64,000 nt of DNA from Microbacterium aoyamense (GTDB lineage Bacteria > Actinomycetota > Actinomycetes > Actinomycetales > Microbacteriaceae): positions 248,001 through 312,000 of the forward strand of contig NZ_JAKNUT010000005.1 of the NCBI RefSeq assembly GCF_023155855.1, read 5' to 3'. The position numbers and the translations under genes were made by a program. Position 1 is the stretch's first letter. The number at the start of each line of letters is the position of its first letter. Below are positions 9,097-18,090 of this stretch, in pieces. Below the pieces are notes generated by a model, which saw nothing but the letters and a program-made list of their open reading frames with translations, searched no databases and had not been told where the DNA came from.

Positions 9097-10101
9097 ATGA
9101 GCAAACCCCGTCTGTACTCCGGCATGCAGCCCTCGGCCGACTCGCTTCAGGTCGGCAACTACATCGGGGCGCTCATGCAGTGGCGGGATCTGCAGGAGGC
9201 GTACGACGCGTTCTTCTCGGTCGTCGACCTGCACGCGCTCACCCAGCCGAACGATCCGGCCGAGCTGCGCGAGAAGACCCGGCGCACGGCCGCGCAGTAC
9301 ATCGCCGCCGGCATCGAGCCGTCCAAGTCGACGCTGTACGTGCAGTCGCACGTGCCGGCGCATCCCGAGCTCGCGTGGATCCTCTCGACCATCACGGGCT
9401 TCGGTGAGGCCGGACGCATGACGCAGTTCAAGGACAAGTCGTCGCGGTACGGCGCCGACACGACCTCGGTCGGGCTCTTCACCTACCCGATCCTGATGGC
9501 GGCCGACATCCTGCTGTACCAGACCGACATCGTGCCGGTCGGCGACGACCAGAAGCAGCACGTCGAGCTCACCCGCGACCTGGCCGAGCGCTTCAACGCG
9601 CGGTACGGCGAGACCTTCAAGGTGCCGATGCCCGTCATCCAGCAGGACACCGCGCGCATCTATGATCTGCAGAACCCCACGGCGAAGATGTCGAAGTCGG
9701 CGGAGTCGGATGCCGGAACCCTCTGGCTTCTGGACGACCCGTCCGTCTCGGCGAAGAAGGTCATGCGGGCGGTGACCGACTCGGAGGGGGCGGTGCGCTA
9801 CGACCGCTCCGAGAAGCCGGGGGTCTCGAACCTGCTCGTGATCTATGCGGCGCTGACCGGCCGGCAGATCCCGTCGATCGAGGACGAGTACGCGGGCCGC
9901 GGCTACGGCGACTTCAAGAAGGGTCTCGCCGAGGTCGTCGTCAACGAGTTCGGGCCTGTGCGCCAGCGCGCGCTGGATCTGCTCGACGATCCTGCCGAGC
10001 TCGACCGGGTGCTCGCGGCGAACGCCGCGAAGGCCGAGGCCGTCGCCGACGCGACGCTCGACGACGTCTACGACAAGGTCGGCTTGCTCCGCCGCCGCTG
10101 A
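9097..10101 (+). CDS. trpS: Tryptophanyl-tRNA synthetase
   Basis: Class I aminoacyl-tRNA synthetase that charges tRNA-Trp. 334 residues, normal length for the bacterial enzyme. QPSADSLQVGNYIGAL near residues 8-23 is the HIGH-type ATP-binding region, and AKMSKSAES near residue 201 is the KMSKS loop. PVGDDQKQHVELTRD is the conserved tryptophan-pocket segment. TAGACT at 9085-9090 lies exactly 6 bases before the ATG, consistent with a leaderless transcript. It is separate from other translation genes here. It is the only trpS in the window. Confidence 0.96.
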   Translation: MSKPRLYSGMQPSADSLQVGNYIGALMQWRDLQEAYDAFFSVVDLHALTQPNDPAELREKTRRTAAQYIAAGIEPSKSTLYVQSHVPAHPELAWILSTITGFGEAGRMTQFKDKSSRYGADTTSVGLFTYPILMAADILLYQTDIVPVGDDQKQHVELTRDLAERFNARYGETFKVPMPVIQQDTARIYDLQNPTAKMSKSAESDAGTLWLLDDPSVSAKKVMRAVTDSEGAVRYDRSEKPGVSNLLVIYAALTGRQIPSIEDEYAGRGYGDFKKGLAEVVVNEFGPVRQRALDLLDDPAELDRVLAANAAKAEAVADATLDDVYDKVGLLRRR

Positions 10102-10161
10102 GCTGGGCGCCGCGCGCCCTGTCGCTCCGCGCACCCGGTTCCGCTCCACGCCCGTGTCTGC

Positions 10162-10247
10162 GCGCACAACTCCTGCATTCCGACGCTCGACCCGGACGGA
10201 AGTATCCGAAGCGGCGAGGAACTGCACGGATTGCAGGAGTTGTGCGC
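10162..10247. repeat. Inverted-repeat element, copy 1 (downstream of the DUF559 gene)
   Basis: Perfect 16-bp arms GCGCACAACTCCTGCA (10162-10177) and its complement TGCAGGAGTTGTGCGC (10232-10247) enclose a 54-bp spacer. The right arm ends 5 bases from the stop codon of the DUF559-type gene. The same arms with a 53-bp unrelated spacer occur again at 11185-11269 on the other side of that gene. The rest of the 10102-10252 gap holds nothing else recognisable. Confidence 0.85.
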
Positions 10248-10252
10248 CGCCC

Positions 10253-11092
10253 TCAGGACCGCCGACCTGCGGCACGCCCCGCCCGTAGCGCGTCGCGGAG
10301 CACTTCCACGACCCATTCCGGGCGGTACAGGATGTCCTCCGCGAGCAGACGAATCGTCGAGAATCCCTGTCGTGCCGCCTCGGCGTCCCTTCGGCGGTCG
10401 CGCTTGTGCGCCTTCCAATCCGAGTGATGCGCCTCGCTGTCGCACTCGATGACGAGCCAGCCCCCGACCAGGAAGTCGACCCGACCGACAGCGGGAATGT
10501 CCACCTGCAACTCCGGCGACTCTCCGAGGCCTCGCAGGATGAGGCGCACGAGAGTCTCCGTGCCGGACTCGCTGCGCGGATCCAGATGGCGACGAAGCAC
10601 GTGGCAGCGTTGCGGCAACCGGGTGAAAACCTCGGCGATGCCTGCGTCATCGACCCAGCCCTGGTGCCACGCGCTGTCAAGCGACGCGATGGCCGCTCGC
10701 GGATCCTGGCACACGACGGCCTGCGCAAGCGCCTCGATCAGATCGGCATCGAGCCGGCCCGCCGGCGACGCGCTGTCGCGCCAATGACACACCACGCCGC
10801 TCGCACGGGCCGGCAGTCGACTGGCAGCGCGATCCGCCTGCACGTGCTGCCGCTGCGCGGAGCGGACGAAGATGCCCCTCTCGGCGAGGAGAGAGACGCA
10901 GTCCACGCGGACGCCCAAGGCCGCCGCCGCTCGAAACGTGGGCGTCACGTCCGCCCGGATGTATCGACCCTTCCGCACCCGAACCAGTCCGCCGCTCGCC
11001 ACGAGTCTGTCGATTCGGCTTCGACTGAGGCTCATCGCGCGCAGTTCGGCGTAGGTGTGGACGACGGGAGGTGGGCCAGGAACTCTCTTCAC
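10253..11092 (-). CDS. AbiEi-like wHTH plus DUF559/Vsr-type nuclease domain protein
   Basis: 279 residues from a GTG at 11092; the start is uncertain, an internal ATG at 11037 being the alternative. An N-terminal winged helix (SLSRSRIDRLVASGGL, then VRVRKGRYI) resembles the AbiEi antitoxin domain. The C-terminal third has GRVDFLVGGWLVIECDS, HHSDWKAHKRDRRRD and a GFSTIRLLAEDIL tail, the D...ExD pattern of DUF559/Vsr-like PD-(D/E)xK nucleases. No partner toxin gene is adjacent. Such proteins are multicopy in Microbacteriaceae and their function is unknown. The gene is bracketed by two matching inverted-repeat elements. Confidence 0.72.
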   Translation of the reverse strand: MKRVPGPPPVVHTYAELRAMSLSRSRIDRLVASGGLVRVRKGRYIRADVTPTFRAAAALGVRVDCVSLLAERGIFVRSAQRQHVQADRAASRLPARASGVVCHWRDSASPAGRLDADLIEALAQAVVCQDPRAAIASLDSAWHQGWVDDAGIAEVFTRLPQRCHVLRRHLDPRSESGTETLVRLILRGLGESPELQVDIPAVGRVDFLVGGWLVIECDSEAHHSDWKAHKRDRRRDAEAARQGFSTIRLLAEDILYRPEWVVEVLRDALRAGRAAGRRS

Positions 11093-11184
11093 GACCCGAG
11101 GGTGCGCCGCGGAGCGGATTGTCCGTGGTCGATCGTGCGGGTCGGTGGAAGGGTTCCCGTGCGACTCGGGCTGGGGAGGAGTGG

Positions 11185-11269
11185 GCGCACAACTCCTGCA
11201 ATGTGGCGGCCGCGATCCACCTGGACCCATCAACCAGCTCCAACGCCGGGGTTTGCAGGAGTTGTGCGC
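11185..11269. repeat. Inverted-repeat element, copy 2 (upstream of the DUF559 gene)
   Basis: Same 16-bp arms as copy 1: GCGCACAACTCCTGCA at 11185-11200 and TGCAGGAGTTGTGCGC at 11254-11269, with a 53-bp spacer. The arms are identical in both copies but the spacers are not. That suggests the arms themselves are under selection or are the recognised part. It lies between the DUF559-type gene (start 11092) and the GNAT gene (start 11307). Confidence 0.85.
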
Positions 11270-11306
11270 GCAAGGACTCGGCGTCCGTCGCGGGTAGCCT
11301 GGGCCG

Positions 11307-11864
11307 ATGCAACCGGTCACGCTGCGCACGGAGCGACTCGTGCTGTCGCTCCCGACGGCGGGTGACATCGATGAGATATACGCGGCCTGTCAGGATCCCG
11401 ACATCCAGCGCTATACGACGGTTCCGTCGCCCTACGAGCGGAAGCACGCCGAAGGGTTCGTGCCGCACGTCGCGACGAGCTGGCAGGCCGGCACCGAGCT
11501 GACGTGGGCCATCCGCGACGGATCGACCCTCGCGGGGCTCATCGGGCTCTACCGCGTCGCGAACGGCGCAGGCGAGATCGGCTATTGGATGGCGCCGGAG
11601 TCCCGCGGCCGCGGCCTGCTCACGGAGGCAGCCCTCGCGGTCGTGGACTGGGGCTTCGACGAGCTCGACCTGCAGCGCATCGAGTGGCGCGCGGTCGTCG
11701 GCAACACCGGTTCGGCGCGCGCTGCGCAGAAGCTCGGATTCACCTACGAAGGGATGCTGCGCCAAGCGCTCAGCAGCCCGCGCGGCCGCGACGACGGCTG
11801 GATCGCCGGGCTGCTCACGGATGACGACCGCACCCCGAAGCCCTGGCCGGTGCTCGAGGCCTGA
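11307..11864 (+). CDS. GNAT family N-acetyltransferase, RimJ/RimL-like
   Basis: 185 residues. LRTERLVLSLPTAGDIDEIY is the usual N-terminus of the RimJ/RimL-type branch. GEIGYWMAPESRGRGLLTEA carries the acetyl-CoA pyrophosphate loop (RGRGLLTEA), and IEWRAVVGNTGSARAAQKLGF is motif B. The substrate may be a ribosomal protein N-terminus or a small amine; the sequence does not say. TAGCCT at 11295-11300 precedes the ATG by 6 bases, suggesting a leaderless message. It is a single gene between the repeat element and the Fpg-type gene. Confidence 0.88.
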   Translation: MQPVTLRTERLVLSLPTAGDIDEIYAACQDPDIQRYTTVPSPYERKHAEGFVPHVATSWQAGTELTWAIRDGSTLAGLIGLYRVANGAGEIGYWMAPESRGRGLLTEAALAVVDWGFDELDLQRIEWRAVVGNTGSARAAQKLGFTYEGMLRQALSSPRGRDDGWIAGLLTDDDRTPKPWPVLEA

Positions 11865-11915
11865 CGCAGCCGGCAGGCATGGCCGCGCGTGGGCACCGCG
11901 TGAAAGGATGGCCGC

Positions 11916-12776
11916 ATGCCCGAGATGCCGGAAGTGCAGGGACTCGTCGAGTTCCTCCGCGGCCGCGTGAGGGGCCTCGAGATCACGAAGGCCACCGTCG
12001 CGAACATCGCCGCGCTCAAGACGTACGATCCGCCGATCACGGCACTGCAAGGCGCGACGATCACGGGCGTCGAGCGCCACGGCAAGTTCGTCGACATCGC
12101 GACCAGCGGTCCGCACCTCGTCTTCCATCTCGCGAAAGCCGGCTGGCTGCGGTTCACCGATGCGCTCGCCCCGACGCTCATCCGCCCGGGCAAGACGCCC
12201 ATCGCCCTGCGCATCGCGCTCAGTGACGGCTCGGGCTTCGATCTCACCGAGGCGGGCACGAAGAAGTCGCTCGCGTATTACATCGTGAACAACCCCGCCG
12301 ACGTGCCCGGCGTGGCCCGGCTCGGTCCCGACCCGCTCGACGACACGTTCGACCGCGACGCCCTGGCAGCGCTCCTGAAGGAGCGCCGGACCCAGATCAA
12401 GGGCGTCCTGCGCGACCAGTCGATCATCGCCGGCGTCGGCAACGCCTACTCCGACGAGATCCTCCACGCCGCGAAGATGTCACCGTATGCACTGGCCTCG
12501 AGCCTGAGCGACGACGACGTCGATCGCCTCTTCGCGGCGATGCGCCAGACGTTGACGGATGCCGTGGCCGAGGCATCCGGAAAGCCGCCCGCCGAGCTCA
12601 AGGACGCCAAGCGCCGCGGGATGCAGGTGCACGGCCGCCGCGGCGAGAAGTGTCCGATCTGCGGCGACGAGGTGCGCAGCGTCTTCTTCGCCGACAACTC
12701 GCTCGAGTACTGCGCGACGTGCCAGACGGGCGGCAAGATCCTGGCCGACCGCCGACTCAGCAGGCTCCTCAAGTAG
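11916..12776 (+). CDS. Fpg/Nei family DNA glycosylase
   Basis: Base-excision repair glycosylase/AP-lyase for oxidised bases, 286 residues. After processing, the catalytic Pro2-Glu3 come from MPEMPEV, matching the family's MPE(L/G)PEV start. VERHGKFVDIA includes the conserved Lys. The helix-two-turn-helix region carries GVGNAYSDEIL, and the C-terminal zinc finger is CPICGDE...CATCQTGG (C-X2-C...C-X2-C). All catalytic and zinc residues are present. Fpg versus Nei specificity cannot be decided by eye. An AAGGAT hexamer ends 6 bases before the ATG. Confidence 0.9.
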   Translation: MPEMPEVQGLVEFLRGRVRGLEITKATVANIAALKTYDPPITALQGATITGVERHGKFVDIATSGPHLVFHLAKAGWLRFTDALAPTLIRPGKTPIALRIALSDGSGFDLTEAGTKKSLAYYIVNNPADVPGVARLGPDPLDDTFDRDALAALLKERRTQIKGVLRDQSIIAGVGNAYSDEILHAAKMSPYALASSLSDDDVDRLFAAMRQTLTDAVAEASGKPPAELKDAKRRGMQVHGRRGEKCPICGDEVRSVFFADNSLEYCATCQTGGKILADRRLSRLLK

Positions 12777-12801
12777 CCGGCTTCGACAGGCTCGGCACGG
12801 G

Positions 12802-14340
12802 TCAGACGTCGTTCGTGCCCGCGAGGACCCGGGCATCCTCATCGACCCAGTCGTAGGACTTCGAGACCGCTTTGCGCCACATGCGCACGCGCCGCTCACG
12901 CTCCTCTTCACCCATGCGTGGCTCGAAGCGCACACCCTCGCGCCAGTGCGTGCGGAGCTCGTCGCGGTCCTTCCAGACGCCCGTCGCGAGGCCCGCCGCG
13001 TACGCGGCGCCGAGCGCCGTCGTCTCGATGACCTCGGGCCGCACGACGGGGATGCCGAGGATGTCGGCCTGGAACTGCATCATGAGCTCGTCGCGCGAGC
13101 CTCCGCCGTCGACGCGGAGCTCGTCCAGGGCCGTGCCGGTGTCGGCGACGATCGCGTCGATGACATCCCGCGACTGGAATCCGGCGGCTTCGAGGGCCGC
13201 CCGGGCGATGTGCGCCTTGTTGACGTAACGCGTGAGACCGACGAGCGCGCCGCGCGCATCGGGTCTCCAGTACGGGGCGAACAGGCCCGAGAACGCCGGG
13301 ACGAAGTACGCTCCCCCGCTGTCTTCCACCGTCGACGCGAGGCGCGAGACCTCGGGCGCCGACGAGATGATGCCGAGGTTGTCGCGCAGCCATTGCACGA
13401 GCGAGCCGGTGACGGCGATGGACCCCTCGAGCGCGTACCGCGCGGGCTCGTCGCCGCATTGGTAGGCGAGCGTCGTGACGAGTCCGTTCTGCGAGCGCAC
13501 GATGTCGGTGCCGGTGTTGACGAGCAGGAAGTTGCCCGTGCCGTACGTGTTCTTCGACTGCCCCGCGTCGAACGCCGCCTGCCCGAAGGTCGCGGCCTGC
13601 TGGTCGCCGAGGATGCCCGCGATCGGCACGCCACGGGCGGCGACCGGCTCGTGCACCTCGCCGACGACGCCCGAGGACGGCACGATCTCGGGCAGCATCG
13701 CGCGCGGGATGCCGAACGCCTCGAGCAGTTCGTCGTCCCATGCGAGCGTCTCGAGGTCCATGAGCAGCGTGCGGCTCGCGTTCGTGACGTCCGTGACGTG
13801 GATGCCGCGGCGCGTGTCGCCCGTCAGATTCCAGATCACCCACGTGTCGGGCGTGCCGAACAGCAGATGTCCGGCCTCGGCATCTGCGCGCGCCCCCGGC
13901 ACGTGCTCGAGGATCCATGCGATCTTCGACGCCGAGAAGTATGTCGCGAGCGGCAGCCCGGTCTTGGCGGCGAAGCGGTCGGTGCCGCCGCTCGCCGCGA
14001 GGCGGTCGATCGCCTGCTGTGTGCGGGTGTCCTGCCAGACGATCGCGTTCGCCACGGGGCGACCCGTGCGCTTGTCCCACACGATCGCCGTCTCGCGCTG
14101 GTTCGTGATGCCGAGTCCCGCGATGTCCCCCGCCCCGAGGCCTGCCGAGTCGAGGGCCGTCGCAATGACCCACTGCGCGTTGGTCCAGATCTCGATGGGG
14201 TCGTGCTCGACCCACCCCGCGCGCGGGAAGATCTGCTCGTGCTCGCGCTGCGCCGTGGTGACGATTGCACCCTTCGCATCGAAGACGATCGCACGGGTCG
14301 ATGTCGTCCCCTGGTCCAGGGCCAGGACGTGCTCTGCCAT
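12802..14340 (-). CDS. glpK: Glycerol kinase
   Basis: Phosphorylates glycerol to glycerol-3-phosphate with ATP in the cytoplasm. 512 residues, family length. The N-terminal phosphate loop [13 protein letters not shown], then [19 protein letters not shown] and [10 protein letters not shown], are diagnostic of Glp[13 protein letters not shown] and [13 protein letters not shown] are the later FGGY-kinase motifs, and ATP binding continues at [13 protein letters not shown]. Transcribed 33 bases downstream of glpD, in one operon. No glycerol facilitator or GlpR is visible in the window. Confidence 0.96.
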   Translation of the reverse strand: MAEHVLALDQGTTSTRAIVFDAKGAIVTTAQREHEQIFPRAGWVEHDPIEIWTNAQWVIATALDSAGLGAGDIAGLGITNQRETAIVWDKRTGRPVANAIVWQDTRTQQAIDRLAASGGTDRFAAKTGLPLATYFSASKIAWILEHVPGARADAEAGHLLFGTPDTWVIWNLTGDTRRGIHVTDVTNASRTLLMDLETLAWDDELLEAFGIPRAMLPEIVPSSGVVGEVHEPVAARGVPIAGILGDQQAATFGQAAFDAGQSKNTYGTGNFLLVNTGTDIVRSQNGLVTTLAYQCGDEPARYALEGSIAVTGSLVQWLRDNLGIISSAPEVSRLASTVEDSGGAYFVPAFSGLFAPYWRPDARGALVGLTRYVNKAHIARAALEAAGFQSRDVIDAIVADTGTALDELRVDGGGSRDELMMQFQADILGIPVVRPEVIETTALGAAYAAGLATGVWKDRDELRTHWREGVRFEPRMGEEERERRVRMWRKAVSKSYDWVDEDARVLAGTNDV

Positions 14341-14373
14341 TCCGCCTCCTCGCGGGTGAGTGACACCGCCAGG

Positions 14374-16077
14374 CTAGCGGGCGTCGACTGCTGACCAGGA
14401 CGGGTCGGCCGCGTGCACCTTCGCGAGCGCGCGACCTGTTTCGATGGCGACGGATGCGGCATCCCACCTCATCACGGGGGCGATCGCCTCGGCGATCTCG
14501 GTCGCCGAGGCGTGCGACACGCGACCGGTGAACGCGAGGGACGTCCGCCGCTGCAGGATGTCGTCGAGGTGCACGACGCCCTCGGTTCGCGCGAGGTGAC
14601 GCAGTTCGCCCGTGCTGTAGCCGGGCACCGTCTCGAGCGGGCGGTCCTCGGCATCCAGTCCTGCGATGACATCCGCCGCGACCGTGCCGTAACGGTCGAG
14701 CAGGGTCGCCGTGCGGGCGCTGCCGATCCCGCTGTCGTGCGCGTCGATCCACTGCCGGCGCGCACGCTCGGTCGCGGGGAACCCGCGGCCACCGCCGATC
14801 GCGAGACCCTTCGTCGTGCGGCGGCGCGGCCGCGCCAGCAGATCCAGGACGCGGTCCGCGAGGTGCTCGGCCGATGCGCGGAAAGTCGTCCACTTACCGC
14901 CGACGAGGCTCAGCACGGTCGGGCCGTTCGTGCCTGCGAGGAGCTCGGCTTCGATGCGGTAGTCGCGCGAGACGAAGCCGGGCGCGAGGTCGCCGTGACC
15001 GGGCAGCGGGCGCACACCCGAGAAGCGGTACACGATCTCGCTGCGGTCGATCTCGACGGCCGGCAGCACCTGATTCACGAGGGCGAAGAAGTAGTCGACC
15101 TCGGCCTCGGTGCACACGATCGGGTCGGCCATGTCGTGCTCGAGGTCGGTCGTGCCCACCAGCACCCGGCCCTTGAGCGGGTAGATGAGCACGATGCGGC
15201 CGTCGGTCGCCTCGAAGAACAGCTCGCGACCACCCGTCGCCGCCAGCAGCGCGGGGTTGTCGAGAACGATGTGCGAGCCCTTCGTACCGCCCATGTAGGC
15301 CGTCGGGTCACCGAGTGCGAGGTTCGTGACATCGGTCCACGGACCCGATGCGTTGACGACGACGGATGCCGTGAACTCGACCTCTTCGCCGGACTCGGCG
15401 TCGCGCAGCACGACCTTCTCGCCGTCCGCACCGACCGCTGCGGTGTAGTTGGCGGCGCGCGCCTCGCCGGCACCTGCCGCCAGGCCGTCGGCCAGCAAGT
15501 CGATCGCGAGGCGTTCCGGGTCGTGCAGCGAGGCATCCCAATACGTGGCCGTGTACCTCACTGCAGGGTTGAGCTGCGGCAGCTGGGCGAGCGATCGCCG
15601 GCGACCGTGGAAGGCGTGCCGGGGCACGCGGCCGCCGCCCCGCGAGAAGGAGTCGTAGATCACGAGGCCGATCTTGATGAGGATCGCACCGCGCTCTCGC
15701 GGTCTGCCCGCACCATGGCGCAGGAACCGCAGGGGCGCACTCAGGATGCCCGAGAACGTCGAGTAGATCGGGATCGTCGTCTGCAGCGGTCGGACGAAGT
15801 GCGGCGCGGTGCGCAACAGCGCGTTCCGCTCGGTCACGGCTTCGTGCACGAGCCGGAACTCGCCGTTCTCGAGGTAGCGGATGCCGCCGTGGATCATGTG
15901 CGACGACGCAGCCGATGCGCCGCTGACGAAGTCCGCGCGCTCGACCAGCGCGACATCCACCCCCTGCAGCGCGAGATCGCGGAACGTCGCGAGTCCGTTG
16001 ATCCCGCCGCCGATGATGAGCACGTCCGCGTAGGGTCGCTCGCGCAACGCGGCGAACCCGATCCTGCGATCCGACAT
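14374..16077 (-). CDS. glpD: Glycerol-3-phosphate dehydrogenase, FAD-dependent
   Basis: Oxidises glycerol-3-phosphate to dihydroxyacetone phosphate at the membrane, passing electrons to quinone. 567 residues. The FAD fold is VLIIGGGINGLATFRDLA, followed by ERADFVSGASAASSHMIHGGIRYLE, the conserved G3P-dehydrogenase block. The mid-region VVVNASGPWTDVTN and the later YRFSGVRPLPGHGD are also family hallmarks. It is the first gene of the glpD-glpK operon; its promoter lies in the spacer shared with the divergent FMN riboswitch leader. Confidence 0.95.
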   Translation of the reverse strand: MSDRRIGFAALRERPYADVLIIGGGINGLATFRDLALQGVDVALVERADFVSGASAASSHMIHGGIRYLENGEFRLVHEAVTERNALLRTAPHFVRPLQTTIPIYSTFSGILSAPLRFLRHGAGRPRERGAILIKIGLVIYDSFSRGGGRVPRHAFHGRRRSLAQLPQLNPAVRYTATYWDASLHDPERLAIDLLADGLAAGAGEARAANYTAAVGADGEKVVLRDAESGEEVEFTASVVVNASGPWTDVTNLALGDPTAYMGGTKGSHIVLDNPALLAATGGRELFFEATDGRIVLIYPLKGRVLVGTTDLEHDMADPIVCTEAEVDYFFALVNQVLPAVEIDRSEIVYRFSGVRPLPGHGDLAPGFVSRDYRIEAELLAGTNGPTVLSLVGGKWTTFRASAEHLADRVLDLLARPRRRTTKGLAIGGGRGFPATERARRQWIDAHDSGIGSARTATLLDRYGTVAADVIAGLDAEDRPLETVPGYSTGELRHLARTEGVVHLDDILQRRTSLAFTGRVSHASATEIAEAIAPVMRWDAASVAIETGRALAKVHAADPSWSAVDAR

Positions 16078-16206
16078 GGCACCCCTTCCCCTCCTCCAGG
16101 CTACGTCCGGATCGGGATGCCTCAGCCCACCCGCGCCGGTTCACCGCATTCATCCAGCGTCATGGAATGAACCCGACCGCGAGGCGTTGGGTAGACTCGT
16201 GAGCAT

Positions 16207-16351
16207 TACGTGCTCCGGGGTCGGTGGGAATCCGAACCGGCGGTCATAGTCCGCGAGCCGACGCAGATCCTGCCGAGGCTGATCCGGTGGAACTCCGGAA
16301 CCGACGGTGATGCGATGGTCAGCCATCGCTAGTCCGGATGGGAGGCGCACG
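16207..16351 (+). ncRNA. FMN riboswitch (RFN element)
   Basis: The conserved RFN blocks are all readable in order: ACGTGCTCCGGGGTCGG, GAATCCGAACCGGCGGT, ATAGTCCGCGA, GATCCGGTGGAACTCCGG, AACCGACGGTGA, then a variable hairpin (GCGATGG...CCATCGC) and AGTCCGGATGGGAGG with the closing GCGCACG. It binds FMN and lowers rib gene expression. Downstream, perfect hairpins TCCGAC-GAGT-GTCGGA (16358-16373) and TCCGAG-AA-CTCGGA (16401-16414) reach the ribD ribosome site, so control is probably at translation. This accounts for most of the 352-bp gap between glpD and ribD. Confidence 0.96.
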
Positions 16352-16429
16352 AAGGCATCCGACGAGTGTCGGACGCCGCATCTTCCCGTTGCCCCCGGAG
16401 TCCGAGAACTCGGAACCAGGATGGAACGG

Positions 16430-17452
16430 ATGACGGCGAACGACGCGGAGCGGCAGGCCATGCGCCGTGCGCTCGAGCTCGCTGAACGCGGCCCCCGCGG
16501 GATCAACCCGCAGGTAGGCGCCGTGCTCCTGTCGCCGACGGGCGACGTGATCGCCGAGGGCTGGCACCGAGGCGCCGGAACGCCGCACGCCGAGGTCGAC
16601 GCGCTCGCGAAGACCGATGCCGCGCGCGGCGCGACGGCCGTCGTGACCCTCGAGCCGTGCAACCACACCGGGCGCACGGGGCCCTGCTCCGAGGCCCTCA
16701 TCGCCGCCGGAGTCGCGCGGGTCGTCTATGCCGTGGACGATCCCGGCGAGCACTCGTCCGGCGGTGCCGAGCGCCTGCGTGACGCGGGAGTGGACGTGGA
16801 TGCCGGCGTGCTGGCCGAGGAGGCGGAAGACCTGCTCGCGTCGTGGCTCACGCTGCAGCGGCTCGGTCGCCCGCACGTCACCGTCAAGTGGGCGCAGAGC
16901 CTCGACGGGCGTGCGGCCGCGGACGACGGCACGAGCCAGTGGATCACGGGTCCGGACGCGCGGGCCGATGTGCATCGCCGCCGCGCGGAGGCCGACGCGA
17001 TCGTCGTCGGCACCGGCACCCTGCTCGCCGACGATCCCGCACTGACCGCGCGGCAGGCCGACGGCACGCTCTACGACAACCAGCCCATCCCCGTCGTCCT
17101 CGGCGCCCGCGCCGTGCCCTCGGTGGCGGCAGTTACGCGGCATCCGCGTCCCTACTTCCAGCGATCGGGCGACGACCTGGCAGCCGTCCTCGCCGAACTC
17201 GGCGGCCTCGGCGTGCAGCGCGTCTTCATCGAGGGCGGTCCGACGCTCGCGAGCGCGTTCGTGCGCGCCGGCCTCGCCGACGAGATCCTCGCCTACGTCG
17301 CACCCGTGCTGCTCGGCGGCGGTCGACTCGCCCTCGGCGACGTCGGTGTCGGCACGATCGCACAGGCGCGACGGCTGGCTGTGGCATCCATCCAGACCCT
17401 CGGCGACGACCTCTTGATCGTCGCCCGCCCCGCCTCCGAAGGAGCCAGCTGA
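16430..17452 (+). CDS. ribD: Bifunctional pyrimidine deaminase/reductase of riboflavin synthesis
   Basis: Second and third steps of riboflavin synthesis. 340 residues from the ATG at 16430, which has AGGA at 16418-16421; an ATG at 16421 is possible but lies within that site. The deaminase domain has the zinc motif HAEVDAL and EPCNHTGRTGPCSEALI (HAE...PCxxxGxxxxC). The reductase domain starts near residue 145 with VTVKWAQSLDGR and includes SQWITGPDARADVHRRRAEADAI and VFIEGGPTLASAF. First gene of the riboswitch-controlled operon; it overlaps ribE by one base. Confidence 0.95.
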   Translation: MTANDAERQAMRRALELAERGPRGINPQVGAVLLSPTGDVIAEGWHRGAGTPHAEVDALAKTDAARGATAVVTLEPCNHTGRTGPCSEALIAAGVARVVYAVDDPGEHSSGGAERLRDAGVDVDAGVLAEEAEDLLASWLTLQRLGRPHVTVKWAQSLDGRAAADDGTSQWITGPDARADVHRRRAEADAIVVGTGTLLADDPALTARQADGTLYDNQPIPVVLGARAVPSVAAVTRHPRPYFQRSGDDLAAVLAELGGLGVQRVFIEGGPTLASAFVRAGLADEILAYVAPVLLGGGRLALGDVGVGTIAQARRLAVASIQTLGDDLLIVARPASEGAS

Positions 17453-18090
17453 TGTTCACGGGAATCGTCGAAGAGATCGGCGCCGTCACGGCCGTCGAGC
17501 CGTCGGGTGACGGCGTACGGGTCACGGTCCGGGCGCCGAAGGCGGTGTCGGATGCCGCGCACGGCGACTCGATCGCGGTGAGCGGCGTGTGCCTCACCGT
17601 CGTCGATCAGGGCGAGGACTGGTTCACCGCCGACGTCATGCGCCAGACATTGGACATGTCGACCCTCGCGGGCGTCGCGCCCGGCCGTGTCGTCAACCTC
17701 GAGCGGGCGACCGCCGCGCACGGACGCCTGGGCGGCCACATCGTCCAGGGGCACATCGACGGCACGGGCCGGATCCTCGACGTGCGTCCTGGCGCTGAGT
17801 GGCGCGTGCTGCGGGTCGAACTGCCCGCCGAGCTCGCCCCGCTCGTCGTCGACAAGGGCTCGATCGCCGTCGACGGCGTCTCGCTCACCGTCTCGGCCGC
17901 GTCCCCGGCCGACGAGCCGCAGCAGTGGTTCGAGGTCTCGCTCATCCCCGAGACGCTCGCCGCGACGACGCTCGGCGCCCGCGAGGTCGGCGACGCCGTC
18001 AACCTCGAGACCGACATCCTGGCCCGCCACGTGCAGCGGCTGCTCGCTTTCACCCCTCAGAAGAACTCGAACGAAGGAGGCTCGCGATGA
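17452..18090 (+). CDS. ribE: Riboflavin synthase alpha subunit
   Basis: Dismutates two 6,7-dimethyl-8-ribityllumazines into riboflavin. 212 residues made of two homologous lumazine-binding barrels. The first begins MFTGIVEEIGAV, with SGVCLTV as its core; the second has GHIVQGHIDGTG and DGVSLTVSAA. The N-terminal MFTGIVEE is invariant in the family. The ATG overlaps the ribD stop by one base and the stop overlaps the ribBA start by four (ATGA), showing tight translational coupling. Confidence 0.95.
   Translation: MFTGIVEEIGAVTAVEPSGDGVRVTVRAPKAVSDAAHGDSIAVSGVCLTVVDQGEDWFTADVMRQTLDMSTLAGVAPGRVVNLERATAAHGRLGGHIVQGHIDGTGRILDVRPGAEWRVLRVELPAELAPLVVDKGSIAVDGVSLTVSAASPADEPQQWFEVSLIPETLAATTLGAREVGDAVNLETDILARHVQRLLAFTPQKNSNEGGSR

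Noticed and set aside
12777-12801. GGCTTCGACAGGCTCGG after the Fpg-type gene
   Set aside because: A single copy with no matching arm; looks like part of a dispersed palindrome, but there is not enough here to call it.
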